From positions 96,856,694 through 96,920,693 of the forward strand of contig CM063507.1 in assembly GCA_032207245.1 (NCBI GenBank): 64,000 nt of DNA, given 5' to 3'. The stretch's first letter is position 1, and each line of letters opens with the position of its first letter. Under the pieces are notes generated by a model. It was not told the DNA's origin. It searched no databases and worked only from the letters and a program-made list of their open reading frames with translations. The stretch comes from Pardosa pseudoannulata (taxonomy: Eukaryota; Arthropoda; Arachnida; Araneae; Lycosidae). Made by a program: the position numbers and the translations under genes. This document shows positions 11,241-21,073 of this stretch, in pieces.

Positions 11241-12210
11241 CCAAGATACCTGCTCCAGTAAAAATTGGCGAGCAGGTATAGAACGTGGCGTGCAGCACTC
11301 GAGGCATATTACAGAGACAGTTCAACAATAAGTTTATTTGATTCTGTTCAGCTATAGTAATTTTATATTAATATCAAGGGCGTCGTGCAGTGAGCAAGTT
11401 CTTTGATTTGGTTCGCAGATTTCACGAATTAGGTTCAAAAGATCAATTTTTATATCATATATAATAAACACTGTTTTCAGTTAAGAAATACAATTTCATG
11501 TAACTTGAATAATGTTGATATATTTAAACAAACTATGTATCTTTCAGGATTTTACAGGTTCTATCAGCTATTGTTTTTTTTTTCTCTACTATTGAAAATA
11601 GACTAAATAGAGATCAGAGCTGTGTGTAATCCTACTTTTCAATGTAGCTGGTGTTATTTTTTTTCTTGAACAGTATTAGTTCCACAACAACCAAACACAG
11701 TTCTTTGAAGTACAAAAGGTTTGACACATAAACATCCTCACTAGAAGCACAGGATTTTTTTTTTTTTTAATGCTAATCTTTTCTTATTATTGATGGGTTT
11801 TTTTACTCTTGATGTACTGCATCTGACTCAATAACTTTTTATCAATTACCATTTTCATTTTCAAGAATTTTTTTAAATTTGGTTTAAATATTTAAAATTA
11901 AAAGTTGCAGTGAACATAGCCACCCCAAGACTCCTTGGTCAAGCGACATATGGAGGCGACATGTAACTGTAACTGTACCAGAACAAATTTTTACCAGTGC
12001 AGTATGAACAGTGTGTACATCAGTCTCGCCTCGCTAATGACCAGTTAGCTGCTGTATTTTTCCCTCATGGAAATATTTTTTGAGGTCCAAATAAATGTAA
12101 CATTTTGGGTTAACTGCTCAATCTCTTTATTTTATTCAACATTCATTTATAATTGGAATGCAGCTTTGAATCCGCTCGTATTCAAAGTACAGTCAGATCT
12201 GTACATGGTT
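11241..12210. other. AT-rich intergenic stretch
   Basis: No gene or defined repeat was recognised here. Confidence 0.4.
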
Positions 12211-12975
12211 TCCGCGCACATGGAAAGTCATGGAAAATCATGGATTTAGACAATGGATTAATTTTGTCATGAAAAGTCATGATTTTTCAAGTAAAATGAG
12301 TAAAAGTCATGGATCCGCTAAACTACCGATTAAAAAAAATGCATTGAATTGTTTAATTCTATTTTTACTTGTCAATTGGCTGAAGTTACTGAGTTTGGTA
12401 TTTATGTATTATCCTATTGATATTGTCAAGAAAATTTGTTCACCAAGAAACTCAAAGTAAGAAAGCTTAATGGGTGGGTAAATGTCTATTATTCTGGTTT
12501 TTTCTTAGATTGTAGATTAAAATTTTATTAATATTATAATAAATATTTTTTAATAAAAATTAGTTGAGATTTTTGCACAAAATATAAGTTTATCTCTAGG
12601 GATATTGTATATAAACATTATAGGGTTTATTTGGCTATTATTCATGGTTTGGATAATACCAAAGTATGAATTCAATTGGAAACAGTTTGAATGAAAAATT
12701 GCCATATGATTAAACTTAGGTATGTAGATACAACAATTTATTTTTATGTATGTGAGTTTATTAACACTTATAAAGTAAGTTTATAATTTTTTATGATAAA
12801 ATTCCTGTAATTTCTCTGAAAGCATATATTTTCTTTGTATGTACGTCAGAAGTTTTATTCATATATACTTTAACGAAAGCTTTTTAAAGTCATGGAAAAT
12901 GATCTGCTAAATCAGGGAAAGTCATGAAAAGTCATGGATTTGAAAATTTTTATTTTGGCAGATACCCTGTAATTA
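12211..12975. mobile_element. CATGGAAAGTCATG-family element
   Basis: Opens with ACATGGAAAGTCATGG and CATGGATTTAGACAATGG and ends with GGGAAAGTCATGAAAAGTCA...TTTTGGCAGATACCCTG. Read from the right, it begins CAGGGTATCTGCC, a hAT-like terminus. The left terminus is not clearly its inverted partner, so the exact limits are uncertain. There is no coding frame of note. Confidence 0.5.
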
Positions 12976-14196
12976 TTATTATTATTTATTTATTTTTTTT
13001 TTATCCCTAAAAGAAATCTGCTATGAAAACAAGAATAAAACAAAACATTGTCTGGAAATATTTTATTTTCATTTCAAAAAATAATTTATATTGAAATTTC
13101 TTTATTTTGTAAATGATTAAGAAATCATTATATTTATTATAATAAGTGATTTTAGGCTTACATTACCTTTTTGTATACTTAATTTTAGTTGTAATAAAGT
13201 GTATTTTTGTTTATTTTTTTTATTTCGAAAAGTCTTTTTTCCTGGTTGAAATGCAATAAATGACAGCAATATCTTGCGCTCAGTGAGTTACGCACTCAGT
13301 AAAACCATTGTCGAAAGTCATTGATCAATGGAAAAATGTGTTGGAGAAAAAATAAGTTTGAATTATCCAGATATTTTGAGAAATAGAGAGAAAGAAAAAA
13401 TAGATCATGGGAAAAGTTTGTGAATTTAGAACGTGTTTCACTATATGATAAAAATAGAAGTTTAAAATATAAATAGAATAAAATTTAAATTAATAGAAAT
13501 TTTAATTTAATTTTATTATTTTTATTTTTATATATTTTTTTTTTTTTTTTTTATTTTTTATTATTTTTAATTTTTTTTAAAGAATATATCTTTTGTGCAC
13601 ATCACTGCTATCAAAGAGGAAGGATGCTTTATGTTTGTCATGGATAACTAAAACAAAAGCTGCTGTATTAGTCGTAACTAAATTTTTATAGATTTTTGTT
13701 AGTATATCCGAGAGTGCTAAGACATATTGCATGTTGAACAAATCTAAATTTCTATTGAAAATGTAATACCTACAAGCCTCTTTGTAAACAATTGTTTTTG
13801 TTATTCATTAATTGTTCACATACATAGGGATGTTGAGGCTGCACCGATTTCCCAGATCTGCACCCAGCTGCTCCAAATACGGTATTTGAACCAAAACTGT
13901 GCCATTTAACAAATTTACACAGTTTTCACAAGTTTAGATTTGTTTAGTATTTCTGTTAAATCTACTATTTGGTGAATTTTCCCCACCAAGCTTCACTGAA
14001 TACTAGACTTTGGAGGAATTAGTCAAAATTGTTCTTACCTGCTTTGATAGGTAACGGTGCATAAAGAAAGAGAAATGAATTTCATGCTTCAGCCATGATG
14101 CTACTCAGGGATACTACAGAATCAAGATTATGAAAAACATCCAACTAAAAATTAAAATTCTGTACCCACCAAAAAGAACTACGTTTATAGCATGTA
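12976..14196. other. AT-rich stretch with T-rich runs
   Basis: Nothing gene-like. A T-rich tract lies around 13530-13580. Confidence 0.4.
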
Positions 14197-14442
14197 CAGG
14201 GATGAAAGTTTTCTGCTTTTTGGTGGAATTATGCGTCATTTTTTTTCTATAGCCGATTTCTGCTTCTCCGCCAATTTCCGCTTATTGCAAAATTACGCAA
14301 TTTTTTTCCGTAAATTTTTGTGCCTGTGTGTGAATTTCCGATTCTTTTAGAAAATTCTGCCTTTTCGAAAATCTCTTCTATTTATAAATTTTTCGAAATC
14401 GAAAAAAAAATCCGCATATTATAGTGAAACTATCATCCCTTG
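14197..14442. mobile_element. Short inverted-repeat element (MITE-like)
   Basis: Starts CAGGGATGAAAGTTTTC and ends GAAACTATCATCCCTTG, whose reverse complement CAAGGGATGATAGTTTC matches the start with a few changes. The interior repeats TTCCGCTT and TTTCCG words. Its length of about 245 bp and lack of coding capacity fit a MITE. A target duplication was not evident. Confidence 0.55.
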
Positions 14443-14652
14443 AAACCAGATTTTCATCTCCAAGGGAATCAACCATTCAACACTCTTCCCGATTGATCCT
14501 GTAATGTAATGTTAGCAGCTTATTAAAGATGGTATTCGGAGTGTCCACAGATGGGGAAAATATGGAAATCTAAAAACAATTAACCAATCCAAAACATTCA
14601 GTTTTTTTTTAACATTTTTCCGTGCTTTACTATCAGGAAATGGAGATAGACA

Positions 14653-14808
14653 TATTGGTATAACACGCTCAACTACTCTCGGTTGAATTTCAGTACCATA
14701 TTTGTGAATCACCGAGGTTTTCCTCTTTTCCGTGCGTCTCTCTTACTTATTCCTAGTGTTTGTGATCGGTAGCAGGATTCTTCAATTAAGGAAGAAATAA
14801 CGATTTCG
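14653..14808. repeat. 150 bp segment duplicated at 15742-15893 (copy 1)
   Basis: Runs from TTGGTATAACACGCTCAACT to GAAATAACGATTT. The second copy differs at only a few positions and is embedded in a different repeat. Confidence 0.75.
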
Positions 14809-14867
14809 CGACCTAGATAAATTCCTCTCACAATGTCGGAAAATCAGAAGACGATGTTTATATATCG

Positions 14868-15022
14868 GTTGGGTAGTGCGATATGGTCTACTGTTTCGCT
14901 ATACAAAATCTAATGGGACCGTGACCTGCTACTTAAAGCCGATTCTAACGGCTACAAAGTAGTGCGATTGAAACATCGGTACCGAAGAACAGCGCGCTAC
15001 CCAATTCGGCCATCATTCGACG
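14868..15022 (-). mobile_element. SINE copy (AAACC-tail family), decayed
   Basis: Matches the SINE at 15279-15461 in the same orientation: TATGGTCTACTGTTTCGC, CTTAAAGCCGATTCTAACGG and TTCGGCCATCATTCG. Many substitutions mark it as older. The B-box region is damaged. Confidence 0.65.
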
Positions 15023-15278
15023 TTCATACATCGGGACATTATATTACGAATGCGCTATGTTAATCATGAAATAGGAAAGACTATGTCAGAACGTGACTTT
15101 TGGGAACACTAATACCTCGCATGCTCTAATATTGTCATAGCGGAAAGACAGATTTCACAGAGATCAGCGATTGATTTAGCTATATAGTCGTTCGTTCACA
15201 TCTTGATGCGAACTGAAAATCTGGTCACGAGGGAGCACGTTTTATCGATATTTCACGGTATAATGATACATGGGCCAG

Positions 15279-15461
15279 GTTGGTTTGGTTTGGTTGGGAG
15301 CGCTACGGTCTACTGTTTTGCACACTAGGGCTAATGAGACCGGGACCTACAGCTTAAAGCCGATTCCGAACGGCTACAAACATCCATGCCAGCAGCGGGA
15401 TTCGAACCCGCGAACTCCGGTTCCGAAGAGCAGCGCTCTACCATTCGGCCATCGTTCGGCA
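15279..15461 (-). mobile_element. tRNA-derived SINE (AAACC-tail family), full length
   Basis: On the minus strand it starts GCCGAACGATGGCCGAATGG, with an A box (TGGCCGAATGGTAGAGCGC), a B box (GGGTTCGAATCCC), and a body ending in CCAACCAAACCAAACC. It is flanked by an exact 13 bp direct repeat, ATACATGGGCCAG (15266-15278 and 15462-15474). The tRNA-like head is intact enough to be misread as a tRNA, but the body and flanks show it is a SINE. Confidence 0.88.
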
Positions 15462-15684
15462 ATACATGGGCCAGTTTTAAGTTCGTAGTGTAGTGATACA
15501 CATATCTCTGATGATATAACATTATGTTGACTTATCTCAAACATTTATACTAGACAGCGAAATTTAAATAGGTTAAAGAGAAAAGTAAGATGAATAATTA
15601 TTATTAACTTTTTAAATATTTGTATAGCCAATTATTTGATGTAACAGCTGCAACTGAATGAGTAAAATTACTTATTACAGCATT

Positions 15685-16735
15685 AAGTTTCATACACGGT
15701 TTCCGTACACCTGGAAAGTTATAGAAATCAGGGATTTAGACAATTGGTATAACACACTCAACTACTCTCGGTTGAATTTCAGTCCCATATTTTTGAATCA
15801 CCGAGGTTTTACTCTTTTCCGTACGTCTCTCTTATTCCTAGTGTTTGTGATCGGTAGCAGGATTCTTCAATTAAGGATGAAATAACGATTTTGTCATAGA
15901 ATGGGTTAATTTTATCATGGAAAGTCATGATTTTCTAAGTAAAATGAGGAAAAGTCATGGATCCGCTAAGTTACCAATTAAAAAAATTGCCTCTGCAAGT
16001 GAATTTCCTTTCTGAACGGAAGCGGCTGCTTTTGTCCATAGCGCTGGACAGCTGGACTCCCATTCATCTATTTTTTGTACACTGAGACATGTGACATATT
16101 ACGGCGCCTTAACTGCGTGGCGAGACAGTTGTTACGGGATGACCAGGGGGTGTCAGTGCACCGATGTGTAGTGTCTCGTTACGCGTGATTCCCCGATGGT
16201 TGAGAAGAACAAAAGTACGCATCGGCCTGTGATGTGACAAAGGAGTGGACGGAAGGGGATAATACCGGAACGTCCTTGACGAGCCAGGGCAGAGTACACT
16301 GCACCGGAAGGGTCGAATATTTCTATCGCAGCAGTGTGATTCAATCAGTCATCTGTTTTTTCTCGTGTATTAATGAGGCAAGACCAGGGTAGGCTTCTCT
16401 CTGGCCCGTATATTCGGTCTACTGGGACCCCCCCCCCCTCCACATTCATTTCCGAAAATCTTATCAGGGTTGTAAAAAAAAAACGGATTTTCATATTAAA
16501 ATCCCAGCCGAGGCCAGTTTCATTAAAAAACAATATTTTGGGGGTGGGGGAAGTATAAAATCCAGGGGGTTTTTTTGGGGGGGGAGGGGGTACATTTTTT
16601 TCTCAAGCTATCAATATTAATATGTAACAACATGCGTATGTATGTTTTTGTCTTTTGTTATGCTTGAAGATACACTGTTTAGCAAGCTCCAGAAACATTA
16701 ACCGGTCTCGTATACGCGACATATGCGTGTTTAGA
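15685..16735. mobile_element. CATGGAAAGTCATG-family element with an inserted segment
   Basis: Starts near ACGGTTTCCGTACACCTGG and carries the family words at 15917-15960 and the landmark GCATCGGCCTGTGATGTGAC at 16219-16238. It continues through a C-rich and a G-rich run (16431-16439, 16566-16590) to GAAACATTAACCGGTCTCG. A 150 bp piece (15742-15893), also found at 14653, interrupts it after GATTTAGACAAT. Small frames across it on either strand are not coherent. Confidence 0.6.
15742..15893. repeat. 150 bp segment duplicated from or with 14653-14808 (copy 2)
   Basis: Same sequence as copy 1 with a few differences (for example GTCCCATATTTTTG against GTACCATATTTGTG). It interrupts the host repeat, which in its other copies runs straight from GACAAT to GGATTAATTTT. 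Confidence 0.75.
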
Positions 16736-17105
16736 AAGATAGTTTAAATGTAGTTATTTTACTTCAAAAATTTATAAATCCGGAAATATTGGAATGCATT
16801 TTTTGTTACTATCCTGGGTAGCCCTATTCATTAGATAGTAAACGTCTTAAGTATCACCTTGCTAAATATGGTACTTCTTTCAAAAAAAAAAAAAATAGCA
16901 TGAACTCGTAAAAAAAATTAGTTTGAAATTTAAGTTCCTTTTGCAAGCCATATAAAGAAAAAGGGAAGAGAATGAATAAAGGAACTAAAACAATATAAAG
17001 AAAAGCTGCCATAAAAATATATGAAAAATCTGTGCTAAAAAACAGACACTTAAGTTGTGAAGCACATATTGTGTAGAATCAGTAGAAGGTAGCCTCGTTG
17101 CTCTT
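16736..17105. other. AT-rich stretch
   Basis: No feature recognised. Confidence 0.4.
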
Positions 17106-17109
17106 CAGA

Positions 17110-17640
17110 ATATTCAAGACCTTGGCAGATCAACAATCATTCTGCTGAGAAAACTACTGCGAATGAGAGACGTTGTGCCTGTCCGTATCAAGACGCTCCT
17201 GGGTATGGCAGATCTTGTATGGTAAGTAATTTCTACACCCGACTCAGCTTTCGCCATATGGGGAAGTTCTTGTATGGTAAGTAGTGCATTATGTTTTCTG
17301 AGTATTTTTCGGACGGTGCTGTAAGAATAGCTTGTCTGTCGAGAAACTGCAAGCTTGCTTCTGCCCCCAAACTCTGATGTCTGACTGAGCGTCAACAGCT
17401 GTCGACGGCATCAACAAGCATCGGTGTGATACGTTTACGGCCTCTTCCAGGTTGAACTCCTAATTTTTTTTCCGTCTCTTCAAATCTCTTAATCATGGCC
17501 AGGTAACCTTTAGTAGATGCCGTAGATGTGCTTTTTAGTCCATGCCGTAGGTTCTTTCTACTATGAAATTCACGAACTACAGCAGAAGCATTCCCCTTAT
17601 TTTCGCTTCACCAATACCGCACATTCAACTAAAGAAACAG
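17110..17640 (-). pseudogene. Mariner/Tc1-type DNA-binding domain relic
   Basis: The minus strand shows, across several frames, a VREFHSRKNLRHG segment (about 17560), MIKRFEET (about 17480), PGRGRKRITPMLVDAV (about 17420) and then TSEFGGRSKLAVSRQTSYSYSTVRKILRK (17275-17390; two helix-turn-helix parts). This order fits the N-terminal DNA-binding region of a transposase family that is abundant in arthropods. Frames change at least twice and stops are present. The catalytic DDE part is absent here, so it is a dead 5' fragment. Confidence 0.6.
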
Positions 17641-18325
17641 TCATTAGTACAGCCGGAAACATGACAACGTGTACATACGTTTTATATCCTAACCTGTTTT
17701 GCATAAAGCTTCTTCCCAAGCGTGAAAATCTCGACATTTTTTCCCCTACAACAGACAGCTTTTCCCAGCTTTGTATTTTATTACTCATAATTCTTGTTCT
17801 GGATTTTTAATATTGTTTTTGTATTCCGTTTTGGTCGTTTATTGTGTTAAATTTAATGTCTTCCCTAAAAGGCGCCCTCTGGTGTACATTTTGTGAACTT
17901 TTTTATTTTATTTTTATTTTATTTATTTATTTATTTATTTTAATTCCGTGAGCGCATCTTGTGTGTAGTCCATATACACAATTTCGTTGCATTCAGTTCA
18001 CCCGTTTGCGCTGTAGGATGATGTTTATAGAGGAAGTTTAACTATAACAACCCGGTGTATGAGGAAAAAAAAAAAAAACTTCAAACTGTGTATGACAGAT
18101 TTCTAGACCTTGGTATGTTCGAACGCATTTAAGTTCAGCTAATGTTTGGTTTCCGCTGAAAATTTCTTAAAACAACCAAAAACTACTTGATCAAGCAATA
18201 TCCATATTGGCCTCACATATTAAATTACAACGCATATTTGGAGCGTTGTTTAAACACTCCAAATATACGTTTAACGAAATTTTACAAAATGAAACGTTTT
18301 AAACCATTTATAGGTGGCTCATAGA
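17641..18325. other. Intergenic stretch
   Basis: T-rich sequence with TTTA repeats near 17900-17940. No gene recognised. Confidence 0.4.
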
Positions 18326-18960
18326 AAGGTGACTGAGATCACGGCGCCCCTTGCGGCAACTACCATTGACCTCTGTACAACGACAATGCCTGTTTGGATT
18401 GGGTTGTGCTCATTCGAACTGGTATGTCACTGACTGGAGTAGAAGTCTTCAGTGATAAGTCTCGCTTTGAACTGAGCCTTGATGACCAACGGATACATGT
18501 TTGGACACCTCGGACAGCGGTGGAATACCAACTTGACAGCCAGGAATGATGGTCTGGGGTGCCATTCCATTTAATAATAGGTCTCTTGTGGTTGTAACCT
18601 GTGGCACCCTTACAGCACTGTGGTACGTGGACGAAGTTCTACGCTCTTCTTGTAACGCCATCATGGGCTTACATTTCAGCAAGATAATGCCCGGCAGCAC
18701 ACTGCACGTGTTTCAACTACTTATCTTCGTGATTTCCGAACGCAACCTCGACCAGAAAGGTCGTCGGATCTCTATCTATTGAGCACATTTGGAGCATTAT
18801 GGGCAGGGCCCTCCAACCAGCTGAGGACTTAGACGATCTAACGTGCCAGTTGAACAGAATTTGGCACATCCCTCAGAAGGACATAAGCCATTTCTATCAA
18901 TCAATGCCAAGTCGAATAATTTACATAAGGGTCAGAGGGGGACAAACCTGTTATTAAGTT
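18326..18960 (+). pseudogene. Tc1-like transposase catalytic-domain relic
   Basis: Plus-strand frames encode, in order, CLFGLGCAHSNW (about 18390), VFSDKSRFEL (18448-18477), HVWTPR (18497-18514), MVWGAIPF (18546-18569), and near the end IEHIWSIMGRALQPAEDLDDL (18780-18840). The FSDKSRFEL, VW-x-R, and EHIW-x-MGR motifs are landmarks of the Tc1 DDE transposase core. The frame shifts several times and stops interrupt it, so it cannot make an enzyme. It lies on the opposite strand to the HTH relic at 17.1-17.6 kb and need not be part of the same insertion. Confidence 0.75.
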
Positions 18961-19955
18961 TTTCGTTTTGTGAAGCTGTATCACTTGAATATATCATTCA
19001 ATTTTTCTCAAAATTGTAATTATTTGTTGTTGTTTTTTTTTGTACATGTACATCACATCTTTTTGTACATGTACATCACACCAATTTTCGTCCCATTCAA
19101 ATAACTCCTTTTTGGTACGTCTTTTTTTCATCAATGGTGATGCTACCTCTCGATCGACTGATAAATCGTACTGTAAGCTCTAATTTTACGCCATTCAAAT
19201 TCCCCCCTTGTCAAGCTCAGAACAGTCTATGTAATAGTGCTTGAGTTCCAGCAATGTAGTTAAAAAAGACAGCAATTTCACGTCTGTTTGCCAGGTTGAA
19301 TAGTTAAAGTCCGATAACCTTGGAAACGAAAAGCTAGAAGAAGATTTTTCAAAAGACTCATCCATAATTTCACCATTGAGCTACATTCAAACACATATAT
19401 TTAGTCAGCGTATTTCTATCTTTTACTTGAGACTCATAACCATTGTCACGAATTGACATTTCTTATTTATTTGTTAACAAGCAAAACACATCTGACTCGA
19501 ACATATCACCCCACAATTAAATTTTAAAACACTAAATAACTTCACGTCGGCTCATCATAGAGCGGTGCAACGACTTTTTTCAAAACAAATCAAAACCGAA
19601 AAATATTCTCCGCGAGAAGTTGAAGTTGCAGTTCTTTAGACATCCTACGAGAGATAAAAAATTTGTAATTCTTTAGTCTAATTTTTCCTCTCTTCATGAA
19701 GAAAACGTTTCACGAAATCTTGAGAGAAAAGTTTGCTCTATCTTCCTGAAAACATTATAACCAGTTCTATAAGAAATAGTACCTTGAAAAAGACACAAAA
19801 ATCTTATCCTCACCAAAATATTCGTGGAAAGGAACATAGTTATTAAAAGATACTATGCACACGTACAATATAAAGATTTACAAATACATTAAGCACCAAT
19901 AATATATTGGATAATATTTAAGGGGCATTTTTTAAAAGAGACTACAAGAATTTAT
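18961..19955. other. Intergenic stretch with a small direct repeat
   Basis: TTTTTGTACATGTACATCACA occurs twice back to back around 19037-19080. The rest has no recognised gene. Confidence 0.45.
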
Positions 19956-19959
19956 AATT

Positions 19960-20200
19960 AGATTCACCCATAGTGGGTTGGCATTCGGTTGGGCAATTGT
20001 AATTATTGCGTTGGCATTTAGTTGGGGAATCATAGTATTATGTTGGAATTCGGTTGGAGATTTGTAGTTAATACGTTGGCCCATCGTAGTATATTATGTT
20101 GGCATTATGTAAAAAACAGCCATTAGCCAACCATTAACCAACAGTTGGCCAACATGCCCTATCAACGTTGGTCCAACGTAAAGTTGCTAGCTGGGTCATG
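19960..20200. repeat. Imperfect tandem repeats built on GTTGGCATT
   Basis: Units beginning GTTGGCATTCGGTTGGGCAA, GTTGGCATTTAGTTGGGGAA, GTTGGAATTCGGTTGGAGAT, GTTGGCCCATCG and GTTGGCATTATG follow each other at irregular spacing. They end in CCAACGTAAAGTTGCTAGCTGG. This could be the end of a repeat-rich DNA element. It borders the BEL/Pao relic. Confidence 0.5.
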
Positions 20201-20205
20201 GTTTT

Positions 20206-20308
20206 TTTAAATCCCGATAGGTAATGCTTTGGTTACTCGCAAATCCAGTTCGAGACAAACGCACCATTTCTTCACCTTGAACTTCTTGCCGAAGTTCATA
20301 AGATACTC
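20206..20308 (-). pseudogene. BEL/Pao gag relic, distal part beyond the copia insertion
   Basis: The minus strand encodes LRQEVQGEEMVRLSRTGFA followed by a decayed remainder, the kind of segment that follows the DUF1759-like part in BEL/Pao gag. It becomes contiguous with 24789-25660 once the copia element and one TAAAC copy are left out. Confidence 0.5.
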
Positions 20309-20313
20309 TAAAC
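20309..20313. repeat. Copia target-site duplication, left
   Basis: TAAAC, repeated at 24784-24788 directly outside the other LTR. Confidence 0.8.
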
Positions 20314-20435
20314 TAACTTAATGTTGCCAAAACAGGAAATACAAAATACTATACAGAATAAAAAAGACATTGAGGTAATAATGATAGCAATGCTTTGGCA
20401 GGTAAAGAACACGTGAGATTAATTTAGTTCTGACA
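20314..20435 (-). repeat. Ty1/copia 3' LTR
   Basis: 122 bp. On the minus strand it begins TGTCAGAACTAAATT and ends CATTAAGTTA. It differs from the 5' LTR (24663-24783) by one substitution and one A in a run, so the insertion is young. It is directly preceded on the minus strand by a polypurine stretch (AAGGAGGAG), as expected for plus-strand priming. The 3' end is TA and not the usual CA. Confidence 0.85.
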
Positions 20436-20447
20436 CTCCTCCTTGCC
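20436..20447 (-). other. Polypurine tract of the copia element
   Basis: On the minus strand GGCAAGGAGGAG abuts the TGTCAG start of the 3' LTR. This is the expected primer position for plus-strand DNA synthesis. Confidence 0.7.
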
Positions 20448-20475
20448 AAAGTATGCTTTATCACACATGGAAGGG

Positions 20476-21051
20476 CTATTTACAGAAACCCAAGTATTTT
20501 CTCAAGTTGGTTAACACCGTCTTTGAAATGTTTTTGGTTAAAACATCGGCTACGTTTTCTTTGGAATTTACATATTCCAGTCGAATCACACCTTGTTCAA
20601 CGTGGTCACGGATGAAATGATGCTTAATGTCCATGTGTTTACTACGTTCAGATGTAGTTTGGTTCTGTGCGATGAACATAGCCGCTTGGTTGTCTACTTT
20701 TATAACTGACGGTGATGGGATAAAGTTGGACATCCCCAGTTCCTTCAGCAGACCCCTTATCCATAAAACTTCTTTTGTGGCAAGGGCAGCAGCCACATAC
20801 TCAGCTTCAGCCGAAGATAAAGCAACAGTAGACTGCTTCTTGCTGCACCAAGATATTGCAGCACCACCTAATATTAGAACATATCCACTGAAAGACTTTC
20901 TATCTACCTTGTCAGCATCACAGAACGATTCAAGAGCTTTTCCTGTCTTTCTGAATGTAAGGGATAGATGTTTGGTTTCTTTGAGGTAGCGAAAAAGATG
21001 TTTAACACTTCTCCAGTGAAATTCAGATGGTCTCTCATTGAACTGGCTCAT
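20476..21051 (-). pseudogene. Copia RNase H and C-terminal part of the polyprotein
   Basis: A 191-codon frame. It includes the pattern SFCDADKVDRKSFSGYVLIL, SWCSKKQSTVALSSAEAEYV, VDNQAAMFIAQN and HIDIKHHFIRD-like (here HMDIKHHFIRD), the usual copia RNase H blocks with D, E and D active-site positions. It ends about 40 bases before the 3' LTR. A frame break near 21100 separates it from the reverse transcriptase, so alone it is not a gene. Confidence 0.9.
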
Positions 21052-21073
21052 ATATGTTGCACTAAATGCAATA

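Noticed and set aside
12230..12460. 76-codon open frame on the + strand
   Set aside because: It begins in CATGGAAAGTCATGG-like repeat words shared by other noncoding copies, so it is not a gene.
15331..15522. Possible tRNA gene (clear A and B boxes on the minus strand)
   Set aside because: The head continues into a SINE body and the whole unit has a 13 bp target duplication, so it is a retroposon and not a tRNA gene.
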